Assembly (NCBI GenBank): GCA_937995745.1
Contig: CALKIU010000183.1
Span: 1 to 16,008 of the forward strand
Reading direction: 5' to 3'
DNA length: 16,008 nucleotides
From: an uncultured Bacillaceae bacterium
GTDB taxonomy: Bacteria > Bacillota > Bacilli > Bacillales > Cytobacillaceae
Part shown: positions 6,039 to 12,950 of the stretch, in pieces
How the letters are laid out: each line of letters begins with the position of its first letter
How positions within the stretch are numbered: the first letter of the stretch is position 1
Position numbers and translations under genes: made by a program
Notes under the pieces: model-generated
The model's input: the letters and a program-made list of their open reading frames with translations, nothing else
Databases searched by the model: none
What the model was told of the DNA's origin: nothing

Positions 6039-7907
6039 TTGAGATTCGCCGTCATCGAAGACAAACTCGTTCCCGCCCCCCTCTTGACCGGAGACGTGCC
6101 CACCTTTCCCATTTCTAGTATTGACCATTTCCGCGAAAAACTTCCCTTGAACCCAAATTTCATCCCGAACCCCGATTTGAAAAACCTCCTCACCGGAAAG
6201 CAGCTCCTGCCCGACGATGTGCCCCACTCGCTCGAAGAACTGTACGCCCATTACGAGAACGGCTTTTTGATTTTCCGGAAAGGCCTTATTTTGGAAAAAA
6301 AGAAAGCCAGATGCCGGCGGTGCGGCAATTCTGACCCACGGTTGTTTGCTTCGTACCCTTGTTTCCGCTGCGGGGAGAAATGTTTGTACTGCCGCAAATG
6401 TTTGATGATGGGCCGGATCAGCGCGTGCACTCCCCTCATCAGCTGGAGGGAAGAAGGGGACGGCGGCCTTGTTGAAAACGGCCGTTCTCCGCAAACCGGG
6501 CGTTCTTCGGGAATGGGTCCGCTTTTGCAGAAGCCGTCTTCCGTTTCGGAAACCTCTCATTTATTTGAAAGCAAGTCCGCTTTTTATGAAAGCGTGTCTT
6601 CTTTTTCTAAAATGCAGCCCTCCTCTTCCGGAAATCAACTGTCTGTTTTGGAAACCCAACCCTCGGCTTCTGAAAAAGGACCTTCTAAAAATCATCTTGA
6701 TATTGGCAATCAGCCTTCTCGTTCGGAAAATCACCCGTCTTCTGAAAAGCGGGCTTCTCCTTCTCAAAAGCAACCATCCGCCCCTGAAAACCGGCTCTCT
6801 TATTCGGAAGACAAGCCCTCCGGTTCTCATGACCTGTCCCCCGTCTCCCTTGTCTGGGACGGCACCCTGTCTCCCGGCCAAAAAGCGGCCTCCGACAAAG
6901 TCGTCGAAGCGATCGCCGCCAACGACGAACTCCTCGTTTGGGCCGTGTGCGGCGCCGGAAAAACGGAAGTTCTGTTTGCGGGAATCGAAAGGGCGTTAAA
7001 AGACGGCAAACGGGTCTGCATCGCCACACCCCGGACCGACGTCGTTCTCGAGTTGACGCCAAGGCTGAAAAAGGTATTCCCCGGGATAAAGGTCGCCTCC
7101 CTGTACGGCGGTTCCGAAGACCGCCATCTGAACGCTCCGCTGACGCTCTCCACCACCCACCAGCTTCTCCGTTTCTACAAAGCCTTTGACACCGTCATTT
7201 TGGACGAGGTCGACGCGTTCCCTTACACCGTCGAAGAAGCCCTCCAGCATGCCGTGCGAAAGGCCCGCAAAGACGAGTCCGCCATGATCTATTTGACGGC
7301 GACGCCGAACCGGACATGGCAGCGGGAATGCCGGGCCGGGAAAAGGGCTTATGTCACCATTCCCGCCCGCTACCACCGCCATCCCCTTCCCGTCCCCCGG
7401 CCGGTCTGGTGCGGAAACTGGCAGAAGCTTCTCGGGAAAAACAAACTCCCGGCCAATGTCCTGAAATGGCTCAACGAACGCATCGCCGCGCAAAAACAAG
7501 TGCTCCTTTTCGTCCCGAAAATCGCTGTGCTTGAAAAAATCCTCCCCATTCTCCGCCGCCTCCATCCCGATATTGAGGCCGTCCACGCCGAAGATCCGGA
7601 CCGGAAAGAAAAGGTGCACAGGATGCGCGATAAAAAGCTTCTCATGCTCGTGACGACAACGATCCTCGAGCGGGGCGTCACGTTTCCCAATATTGATGTG
7701 GCCGTGCTCGGCGCCGAAGACCGGATTTTTACGGAAAGCGCCCTCGTCCAGATTGCCGGCCGCGCAGGCAGAAGCGCCCGGTATCCGAAAGGGGACGTCG
7801 TCTTTTTCCATTACGGGAGGACGGAGGCGATGAACAAAGCCCGCAAACAAATTCTCGCCATGAACAAGGAAGCGGCGGAAAAGGGATTGATTGATCCGGA
7901 GGAGTAG
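6039..7907 (+). CDS. comFA: ComFA, competence DNA helicase/translocase with a long repeat-rich linker
   Basis: ComFA is a membrane-associated ATPase thought to drive transforming single-stranded DNA into the cytoplasm. I choose the TTG at 6039 because GAAAGAGGTG (6021-6030) precedes it; the in-frame ATG at 5970 has no such site. From there the protein is 622 residues, against about 463 in B. subtilis. The N-terminal zinc-finger region has CxxC pairs at 92/95, 108/111 and 118/121, with further Cys115 and Cys130. Residues about 137-270 are an extra Ser/Pro/Glu/Lys-rich linker of degenerate 7-8-residue units. The helicase core follows: CGAGKTE (Walker A, 304-310), DEVD (389-392), TATP (420-423) and QIAGRAGR (571-578). 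No ComK-type AT-box was evident upstream. No frameshift is visible. Confidence 0.95.
   Translation: MRFAVIEDKLVPAPLLTGDVPTFPISSIDHFREKLPLNPNFIPNPDLKNLLTGKQLLPDDVPHSLEELYAHYENGFLIFRKGLILEKKKARCRRCGNSDPRLFASYPCFRCGEKCLYCRKCLMMGRISACTPLISWREEGDGGLVENGRSPQTGRSSGMGPLLQKPSSVSETSHLFESKSAFYESVSSFSKMQPSSSGNQLSVLETQPSASEKGPSKNHLDIGNQPSRSENHPSSEKRASPSQKQPSAPENRLSYSEDKPSGSHDLSPVSLVWDGTLSPGQKAASDKVVEAIAANDELLVWAVCGAGKTEVLFAGIERALKDGKRVCIATPRTDVVLELTPRLKKVFPGIKVASLYGGSEDRHLNAPLTLSTTHQLLRFYKAFDTVILDEVDAFPYTVEEALQHAVRKARKDESAMIYLTATPNRTWQRECRAGKRAYVTIPARYHRHPLPVPRPVWCGNWQKLLGKNKLPANVLKWLNERIAAQKQVLLFVPKIAVLEKILPILRRLHPDIEAVHAEDPDRKEKVHRMRDKKLLMLVTTTILERGVTFPNIDVAVLGAEDRIFTESALVQIAGRAGRSARYPKGDVVFFHYGRTEAMNKARKQILAMNKEAAEKGLIDPEE
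6447..6848 (+). repeat. Degenerate in-frame repeat encoding the ComFA Ser-rich linker
   Basis: Units such as QPSSSGN, QPSASEK, QPSRSEN, HPSSEKR, QPSAPEN and KPSGSHD recur every 7-8 codons, and the DNA shows recurring TCT-TCT-GAAAA-type words about 21-24 bases apart. Unit lengths vary and most have diverged, so this looks like an old in-frame tandem expansion. It interrupts the match to ComFA between LISWRE and LVWDG. Confidence 0.65.
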
Positions 7908-8047
7908 ACGGGCTTTTTTTGCCCGGAACGTCAACCCGCCGCCTGCTGCCGTCGGTTTTTTCAAAACTGCTGACTCTTGGAAGGCATGCCCGGCCCCGGC
8001 CGCTTTTTCCCGGGAAAAACGCCATTTCTGAAAAGAGGTGCATGTGA

Positions 8048-8755
8048 ATGAACCGGATTTGCTTATACTGCAACAGCGAGTGGGTTCCGCCGTTCAGCTG
8101 GGCGGTTTTTTTCACCGCGGAAGTTCCGGAGTATTTGTGCCCGGATTGCAAGGAGCGTCTCGAGAGGATCACCGGAAAGACGTGCGGCATTTGCGGCAGG
8201 CCCCTTGAACACTTGGATGCGAAATATGTATCCGGAAACATTTGTTATGACTGTGTGCGCTGGGAGGAGGACCCGGAGTGGAAAGGGGTATTGCGGGAAA
8301 ATCGCTCCCTTTATTTGTACAACGCATTCTTAAAAGAGCTGATCAGCCGCTTTAAATTCCGCGGGGATTACGCATTGGCGAAGGCTTTTGCGGAAGACGT
8401 CAAACAAGCGGTCAACCGCCTCGATTATGATGTGCTGGCGCCGATACCGTTGAGCGGCGAGCGCCATTATGAGCGCGGTTTTAACCAGTCGGAAGCATTG
8501 CTCGTTGAAGCCGGGTTCAAACCGGCTCCCTTGCTGGAGAGAATTCACGGCGAAAAACAGTCAAAAAAGTCGCGCACGGAGCGCATCCGCCTGAAACAAG
8601 TTTTTCGGGTGAAAAAAGAGGCGGATGTGGCTGGAAAAAAGATTTTGCTGGTCGATGATATTTATACAACCGGGTCGACGTTGAGGCATGCGGCCAAGGC
8701 GCTCAAGGAAGCCGGGGCCCGGTCCGTTTCTTCCTTCACTTTGGCGAGGGGATAG
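8048..8755 (+). CDS. comFC: ComFC, competence-associated phosphoribosyltransferase-fold protein
   Basis: ComFC proteins are needed for efficient transformation and act with ComFA. The 235 residues begin with four CxxC pairs (5/8, 31/34, 46/49, 66/69), a zinc-ribbon region. A phosphoribosyltransferase domain follows, ending in the PRPP-binding motif VDDIYTTGST at 202-211. ERHYERGFNQSE is the usual family motif in mid-protein. The ATG at 8048 follows GAGGTG (8035-8040) with a 7-base gap; upstream in-frame codons hit a stop at once. About 140 bases separate it from comFA and hold no comFB. Within that gap CGGGC and GCCCG flank seven Ts (about 7910-7926), which could be a weak hairpin but not a standard terminator. 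The enzyme substrate, if any, is unknown. Confidence 0.94.
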   Translation: MNRICLYCNSEWVPPFSWAVFFTAEVPEYLCPDCKERLERITGKTCGICGRPLEHLDAKYVSGNICYDCVRWEEDPEWKGVLRENRSLYLYNAFLKELISRFKFRGDYALAKAFAEDVKQAVNRLDYDVLAPIPLSGERHYERGFNQSEALLVEAGFKPAPLLERIHGEKQSKKSRTERIRLKQVFRVKKEADVAGKKILLVDDIYTTGSTLRHAAKALKEAGARSVSSFTLARG

Positions 8756-8831
8756 CATTTTTCGCTCTGTTGTTTTGCCCGTTCGAATATCCGGCTCCTG
8801 TATCGGACTGCCGTTTTTTGCGGGGACAAGT

Positions 8832-8837
8832 TATAAT
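8832..8837 (+). promoter_or_regulatory. Possible -10 element before yvyF
   Basis: TATAAT at 8832-8837 lies 38 bases before the yvyF start and ahead of its ribosome-binding site. The -35 region (around 8808-8814) has no good TTGACA match and no sigma-D-like sequence is seen. It could mark a separate start for yvyF after comFC, but support is weak. Confidence 0.3.
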
Positions 8838-8875
8838 GAAGCTAGAGGGAATGTGTCGAAAAGAGGCGAAAAATC

Positions 8876-9298
8876 ATGGGGGAACTGGCAAATTGCGCAA
8901 AGTGCGGAAAAGTGTATGTGAAAACCGGGATCCGCGAACTGTGTTATGACTGCTTTAGGGAAGAAGAAGAAGCCTTTGAAAAAGTGCGCCGGTTTATCAA
9001 TAAGCGGGAAAACCGGACGGCTTCCATGAAAGAAATCAGCGAAGGAACCGGGGTGCCGGAAGAGCTCGTTTTAAAGTTTATAAAACAAGGCCGGTTGAAT
9101 ATCGCCCGCCTGCCGAATGTGGGTTATCCGTGCGAATCTTGCGGCCGGACGATCCGCACGGGCAAGATTTGCGAACGATGCGCGAGAAGAATCAGCAAAG
9201 AACTGGAAATCCTCAAAGAAAAAGAAAGAGAGAAACAGGAAAAAGAACGGAAAGAAACGTACTACGCGATCGACAAAAGATACCGCGGCGGCGAATAG
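8876..9298 (+). CDS. yvyF: YvyF, flagellar-operon zinc-ribbon protein (TIGR03826-like)
   Basis: This 140-residue protein matches the YvyF family, normally encoded between comFC and flgM. It has two zinc-knuckle-like clusters, Cys7/Cys10 with Cys23/Cys26 and Cys86/Cys89 with Cys99/Cys102. Between them is a helix-turn-helix-like stretch near 50-75 (SMKEISEGTGVPEELVLKFI) resembling a MerR-like fold, and a charged Lys/Glu coiled coil runs over about 105-128. The ATG at 8876 follows AAGAGGCG. Its molecular role is not well established; the domain pattern suggests nucleic-acid binding or regulation of flagellar genes, which is inference. Unlike the B. subtilis arrangement, about 800 bases separate it from flgM. 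Confidence 0.9.
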   Translation: MGELANCAKCGKVYVKTGIRELCYDCFREEEEAFEKVRRFINKRENRTASMKEISEGTGVPEELVLKFIKQGRLNIARLPNVGYPCESCGRTIRTGKICERCARRISKELEILKEKEREKQEKERKETYYAIDKRYRGGE

Positions 9299-9531
9299 GC
9301 GGCTTTTTGCGCCTTGAAATGCGGGGGTATTTGCGGGGAAGAGGACCGCGGAAGATGCAGTTTCCAGACAAAATCCAACCTAAAAAAGCAAGCCATGATG
9401 AAAATTCCCCGCTTGTTTGCCGAAAACCGGGTGCCGGAGAAAAATGTACGGATTTAAAGGAATGCAGATGAGGGGATGCCCAAATGCCCAAAAAGCCGGA
9501 CCGGCTGATTTGCGGCGTCCCTTTTCATTTG

Positions 9532-9719
9532 GCCAAAAGTCTTTTCCGCGAATATAAAACATCTCATTTGCGAACAAAAGGCTACTTTTGGCGAAAACAT
9601 TTTGCAAATAAAATGAAGGGTTTCGCGAAGAATCCGGCCAAATCCGCGGGTCCCGCGGCATAAGCGCTGTTTTTCGCCGCGCCGGTCGGATTCTTTCATT
9701 TGCTTGGAAAAATGTTTTC
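9532..9719. repeat. Nested inverted-repeat element of unknown nature
   Basis: Two adjacent palindromic blocks. The first is GCCAAAAGT (9532-9540) paired with ACTTTTGGC (9584-9592), with partial pairing inside. The second is GAAAACATTTT (9593-9603) paired with AAAATGTTTTC (9709-9719), further in GAATCCGGCC (9630-9639) with GGTCGGATTC (9684-9693, one mismatch). At its core are CCGCGGG-T-CCCGCGG (9644-9658) and an alternative CGCGGC/GCCGCG hairpin (9654-9681). No open frame belongs to it. It could be a structured RNA, a miniature transposable element or a remnant; I cannot decide. Confidence 0.6.
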
Positions 9720-10033
9720 CTTATTATATAAACGGCGCCGTATGCCAACAAAACGGCCCATCATAAGATTCCATCAGATATGTGCATCCCCCGCGAAGCC
9801 CGGTGGCAATTTTCCCGGATTCAAACGCCATATGGCTTTGACAGCAGGCAAGGTTTTTGCCCCCACAATTTAGAGAATATACAAAACGCCAAAAACCCAT
9901 TTTCCGGATGCGCTTCGCCACACTCCGCGCATACTTTGCCGGAGACGCATACCATACAAGGCGGCGGGGCGCGCCGTTTATTCGCGGTTTCACAACCCGA
10001 TTCGGCAATGCAAAAAGTTTTTGGGATTTATTT

Positions 10034-10059
10034 TAAAAAATCGTGCCAATCGACGATAA
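10034..10059 (+). promoter_or_regulatory. Sigma-D-type promoter of flgM
   Basis: TAAA (10034-10037), spacer 14, then GACGATAA (10052-10059), which matches six of eight bases of the sigma-D -10 GCCGATAT. The ATG of flgM is 44 bases downstream. A sigma-D promoter before flgM is known in B. subtilis and gives feedback, since FlgM inhibits sigma-D. Confidence 0.6.
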
Positions 10060-10103
10060 TAGAGGTAGAAAGAAACTGTGTGGATGTGAAAGAAGGGAAT
10101 GAA

Positions 10104-10382
10104 ATGAAAATCAATCACATTGGCGGTCCGCACGGGATCAACCCGTACCGGCAGCAGCTGAACAAGATTCAGCAGCAAGAACAAACGGCCAAAAAACAAG
10201 CGGACCAAGTGGAAATTTCCGCCGCCGCCAAAGATTTGCAGAAGCTTTCTGCCATGGAAAAAGAGCGGGCGGCGAAAGTGGAAAAAATCAGAAGCCAAGT
10301 GGAAAGCGGTACGTACAAAATTGACCCGAGACAAATAGCGGAAAAAATGGTGGCGTATTATAAATCTAAATCCAAATCGTGA
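10104..10382 (+). CDS. flgM: FlgM, anti-sigma factor for SigD
   Basis: FlgM binds and holds back sigma-D until the hook-basal body is complete. The 92-residue protein begins MKINHIGGP, similar to the MKIN start of B. subtilis FlgM (88 residues). It has the family's disordered Gln/Lys-rich N-terminal half, the VEISAAAKDLQ segment, and the conserved C-terminal helices (VEKIRSQVESGTYKIDPRQI and AEKMVAYY) that contact the sigma factor. The ATG at 10104 follows AGAAGGG with a 6-base gap. An in-frame extension upstream to 9780 exists, but has no ribosome-binding site and does not resemble FlgM. A strong terminator follows, so flgM appears to be transcribed alone rather than with flgN-flgK-flgL. Confidence 0.93.
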   Translation: MKINHIGGPHGINPYRQQLNKIQQQEQTAKKQADQVEISAAAKDLQKLSAMEKERAAKVEKIRSQVESGTYKIDPRQIAEKMVAYYKSKSKS

Positions 10383-10420
10383 TTCATAACGGTCGTTTTG
10401 ATTCGTAATCCTTCCAGGTG

Positions 10421-10450
10421 ATCCATCCCGGTTCGCGCGGGATGGATTTT
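10421..10450 (+). terminator. Intrinsic terminator after flgM
   Basis: ATCCATCCCG (10421-10430) and CGGGATGGAT (10438-10447) are perfect 10-base arms with a 7-base loop, followed by further Ts (TTT, 10448-10450; four counting the last stem base). It lies about 40 bases after flgM and separates it from the FliK-like gene. Confidence 0.8.
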
Positions 10451-10491
10451 CCTTCCAAAGGGAGCGGATTTTTTATGAGGGGGCGGAAACG

Positions 10492-12534
10492 GTGCAAATC
10501 AACAATGAACTTTCGGTTTCAATCCATATCGCCGGCGGCGGTCCGCTGACGTTAAAAGAGGGGGAGCAGTTACATGCCGTCGTGAAAGAAAGGTTTCCAA
10601 ACAATGAAGCGCTCCTCACCGTAAAAGGGCACGACATCCGGGTGAGATTTTCCGGCGGCCTTCCGTCAACGGATCAGGTGATCATCAAAGTCGCTGATTT
10701 AAGCCAAGACCTCCCCGCAGTCGAGGCAGTGAAAGCCCCCGCTCTGGAACCCCCGCGGACAAGCGGGCGTCCTCCGCTGCAAATTCCCGCCCATGTCAAA
10801 GGAGACCTCCGCCGGGCGGTAGAAATATTGGCATCCAAAAATGTGCCCGTTACGGCGCAGATGCTGCGGGATTTGGCCGTTTTTTTCGAAAAGGGAAGCG
10901 GAAGCGCGGCGGAAAAGTTGGAGACGGTGCGGATGATGGCCGAAAAGGGGCTTGAGTTTACGCCGGCGCAAATAACGGCCGTTCATCAGGCTCTTCACGA
11001 TTCTTCTTTGAAGGATGAGCTGGCGGAGTTGTTGGCGAGACTGGCGGGGGAAAGGGCGGCCGTCCCCCGTCTTCCGGAAAACGTCCCGGTTCTTGCCGGG
11101 GAATGGGCGGAAGAGCCGGGAACGCCGGCCGGGGATCCGGCGGACAGATGGCTGAAAGCGTTGAAGAAGGAACCGGATATAGGAAAAATTGCCGCCATGC
11201 TGCAGAGAGAGTTGGCGGCGTCCGGGATGCTTTCGGAAGCCCAACAGGACATGCTTCTTAGGGCGGCGGACATGGCCCTGTCCATGGCCCAATCGGGGCG
11301 GGAGCTCGCCGCGCGCCGGCTGCTGGCCGATGCGGCGGAACAAATGGCCTGGGAAAAGAAGGGCAGTCCGGAACCGCCGTCCCCACAGGGCGCCTATGGC
11401 CTTGCCGCCGGGTTCCTTGCCGCCCTGCCCGCGGATTCGAAAGATTACATCGTTGCGACGGTGACGGAAAAACTGTCCCAACTGGCGATCGATTTTAAAC
11501 AACTGAAGCGGGAGATGTTGCGGCATCTTTCGGCGGCGGAAACGCTGATACGGCCGCATCAGGCGAATGCCGCCACCGTTCTTGAAACGGTCATCAAGCA
11601 GCTGGACCGGGCAATTTTAAAAAGCGACATCATGCTTTTTACCGATATGGAGACGGAAAAAACGCTCCTCCGGGCAAGTTCGCTCCTGGCCGATGCCCGC
11701 AAACAGCTGGCCGCGGGAAATGCGGAGGCGTCCCGGCGCATCGTCGCCGAAGTGCGGGACATGCTGGCCCAACTCCATTTCAAGCCCGCCGATGTGAAAG
11801 TGCGCCATTTTGTGACGGAAAAACTGCTGGCATGGGAGCCGCCCGGACCGGGGGCGCAGGCGGCCGCGGCGGCGGAAGCATCCCTCCGCGAAGTGAAACA
11901 GCTGTCATCGGGAAGAGCGGTTTACGAAGTATTGAAAAAATTGGGGCTCAACTATGAAAGCGGCCTGCTCCAAACCCTCGCCGCAAAAGGAAATGACGAA
12001 GCGGCCGCCTCTTTGAAGGAAGCGCTTTTAAGATTGCTGCAGCACAGGGAGGAGCTCTCCACGGCGCAAAAAGCGGAACAAATCATCAACAATCTCACCG
12101 GACAGCAGCTTCTCAGCAAAAACGACTCCTCCGCCTTGCAAACGATGATGTTCATCCTCCCCTTCTTGCTGCAGGAAAAAGCGGAACAAGTCAAAGTGTT
12201 CATCAAATCGCAGCGGAAAAAAGAAAAGGTCGACTGGGAAAACTGCCAGCTCTACTTTCTGCTGGAAACAAAAAAACTCGGCGACGTCGGCATCCTGTTG
12301 ACAGTCGCCGACAGGAACCTCTCCGTGACCATCCAAAACGACAAACCCGATTTCCCGGCCAAAACGGCCCCGATGGCAGACGCATTGAAAGAACGGCTCG
12401 AAGACATCGGCTACCGCGTCGCGTCCGTCCGCTTTGACAAATTTTCTTTGGAAAAAACGGCCAAATCCCCAAGTTCCCGGACAAAAGGACGGGCGGTGCG
12501 GTTGCCGGAGGGAGGAATCGATTTGACGGTATGA
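10492..12534 (+). CDS. FliK/YlqG-like flagellar hook-length-control family protein
   Basis: A 680-residue protein starting with GTG at 10492 behind GAGGGGGCGG. Residues about 14-70 (LKEGEQLHAVVKERFPNN onward, then ALLTVKGHDIRVRF) form a small beta-rich domain typical of YlqG-like proteins. The middle, about 100-570, is Ala/Leu-rich and helical with Pro/Gly-rich linkers near 200-220, 295-300 and 450-460. Residues about 585-655 (LYFLLETKKLGDVGILLTV onward) look like the C-terminal Flg_hook domain of FliK, which senses hook length and triggers the FlhB export switch. B. subtilis YlqG is shorter (about 500 residues, from memory) and normally lies beside rnhB. The gene overlaps the next by four bases (ATGA). 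Whether this is the main FliK or a paralogue cannot be judged, because the fliK operon is not in the window. Confidence 0.75.
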   Translation: MQINNELSVSIHIAGGGPLTLKEGEQLHAVVKERFPNNEALLTVKGHDIRVRFSGGLPSTDQVIIKVADLSQDLPAVEAVKAPALEPPRTSGRPPLQIPAHVKGDLRRAVEILASKNVPVTAQMLRDLAVFFEKGSGSAAEKLETVRMMAEKGLEFTPAQITAVHQALHDSSLKDELAELLARLAGERAAVPRLPENVPVLAGEWAEEPGTPAGDPADRWLKALKKEPDIGKIAAMLQRELAASGMLSEAQQDMLLRAADMALSMAQSGRELAARRLLADAAEQMAWEKKGSPEPPSPQGAYGLAAGFLAALPADSKDYIVATVTEKLSQLAIDFKQLKREMLRHLSAAETLIRPHQANAATVLETVIKQLDRAILKSDIMLFTDMETEKTLLRASSLLADARKQLAAGNAEASRRIVAEVRDMLAQLHFKPADVKVRHFVTEKLLAWEPPGPGAQAAAAAEASLREVKQLSSGRAVYEVLKKLGLNYESGLLQTLAAKGNDEAAASLKEALLRLLQHREELSTAQKAEQIINNLTGQQLLSKNDSSALQTMMFILPFLLQEKAEQVKVFIKSQRKKEKVDWENCQLYFLLETKKLGDVGILLTVADRNLSVTIQNDKPDFPAKTAPMADALKERLEDIGYRVASVRFDKFSLEKTAKSPSSRTKGRAVRLPEGGIDLTV

Positions 12535-12827
12535 ACAGGCAATACTTTAACACGATAAAAAGGAAGCAACGGAACGGTCCCGCCGCTGCGGTGCTCAAAT
12601 TTGACAAGGAAGTCGACGAGGCTCCCCGCGTCGTTGCCAAAGGGCGGGGGTATGTGGCCGAGAAAATCATCGAGGCGGCCCGGGAGCACGGCGTCCATCT
12701 GCAGGAAGACCCCGTTCTCGTCGAAAACTTGCTCGACATTGATTTGGGCGAGTACATCCCCCCGCAGCTTTATGCGGTGATTGCCGAGATTTTGGTATTT
12801 ATCGAGCAAATGGACAAGAACTATTAA
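12531..12827 (+). CDS. ylqH: Stand-alone FlhB C-terminal-domain protein (YlqH-like, EscU/YscU/HrcU family)
   Basis: This 98-residue protein corresponds to only the cytoplasmic C-terminal domain of FlhB, the part that sets substrate specificity of the flagellar type III exporter. Family matches are AAVLKFD near residues 19-25, APRVVAKGRGYVAEKI at 31-46, EHGVHLQEDPVLV at 52-64 and IPPQLYAVIAEIL near 76-88. The transmembrane half of FlhB is absent. The autocleavage motif NPTH is also absent: the aligned residues are RNGP. The protein therefore resembles the fragment left after FlhB cleavage. Its ATG overlaps the stop of the FliK-like gene, so translation is probably coupled. B. subtilis has the same ylqG-ylqH pairing elsewhere in the genome. 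A terminator follows about 40 bases downstream. Confidence 0.88.
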   Translation: MNRQYFNTIKRKQRNGPAAAVLKFDKEVDEAPRVVAKGRGYVAEKIIEAAREHGVHLQEDPVLVENLLDIDLGEYIPPQLYAVIAEILVFIEQMDKNY

Positions 12828-12856
12828 TCTTTTTCATTTTTATCCGAAAAGAATAG

Positions 12857-12883
12857 TAAGAATTGCCGGAGCCTGACCGATCA
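12857..12883 (+). promoter_or_regulatory. Candidate sigma-D-like promoter for fliS-hag
   Basis: TAAG (12857-12860), spacer 15, then ACCGATCA (12876-12883), which matches five of eight of the sigma-D -10 including the CCGAT core. The -10 lies in the stem-loop of the terminator after ylqH, so a transcript starting near 12890 would lack the 5' arm and escape termination. No better sigma-D site is seen before fliS. The match is only fair. Confidence 0.3.
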
Positions 12884-12908
12884 GCCGGGAAAGCTCCGGT
12901 TCGTTTTT
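12866..12908 (+). terminator. Intrinsic terminator after ylqH
   Basis: CCGGAGC (12866-12872) pairs with GCTCCGG (12893-12899), with an inner CTGA/TCAG hairpin (12873-12884), and is followed by TTCGTTTTT (12900-12908). It closes the FliK-like/ylqH pair before fliS. Confidence 0.7.
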
Positions 12909-12950
12909 CCGGGGGATGGAATTTTTTCCAAGACAGGAGGATTCAAAGCA

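Larger units (their letters stand above)
9299..10103. other. Interval between yvyF and flgM
   Basis: In B. subtilis these genes are close neighbours; here about 805 bases intervene. Several overlapping open frames exist on both strands (9380-9751 and 9724-10008 on minus, 9780-10103 on plus in frame with flgM). None has a ribosome-binding site or recognisable motifs, and being open on both strands together argues against coding. A nested inverted-repeat element occupies 9532-9719. The last 70 bases contain the flgM sigma-D-like promoter. I recognise no transposase or RNA gene. Confidence 0.6.

Noticed and set aside
5382..6560. 392-codon minus-strand frame opposite degV and comFA
   Set aside because: It runs antisense through two conserved genes, with low-complexity Phe/Gly/Arg-rich content and no family motif.
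6996..7964. 322-codon minus-strand frame opposite comFA
   Set aside because: It is antisense to the helicase core of ComFA; composition and length are explained by the G/C-rich codons of comFA.
9821..9955. 44-codon minus-strand frame with Cys-rich start (MVCVSGKVCAEC)
   Set aside because: The CxxC-like pattern suggested a small zinc protein, but it has no ribosome-binding site and other frames here are equally open.
9780..10103. Upstream in-frame extension of flgM giving a 200-residue protein
   Set aside because: There is no ribosome-binding site at its start, the extra part does not look like FlgM, and a sigma-D-like promoter lies inside it.
12781..12795. GCCGAGAT inside ylqH as a sigma-D -10 for fliS-hag
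   Set aside because: It matches seven of eight but no TAAA-like -35 occurs 14-16 bases upstream, and it lies within coding sequence.
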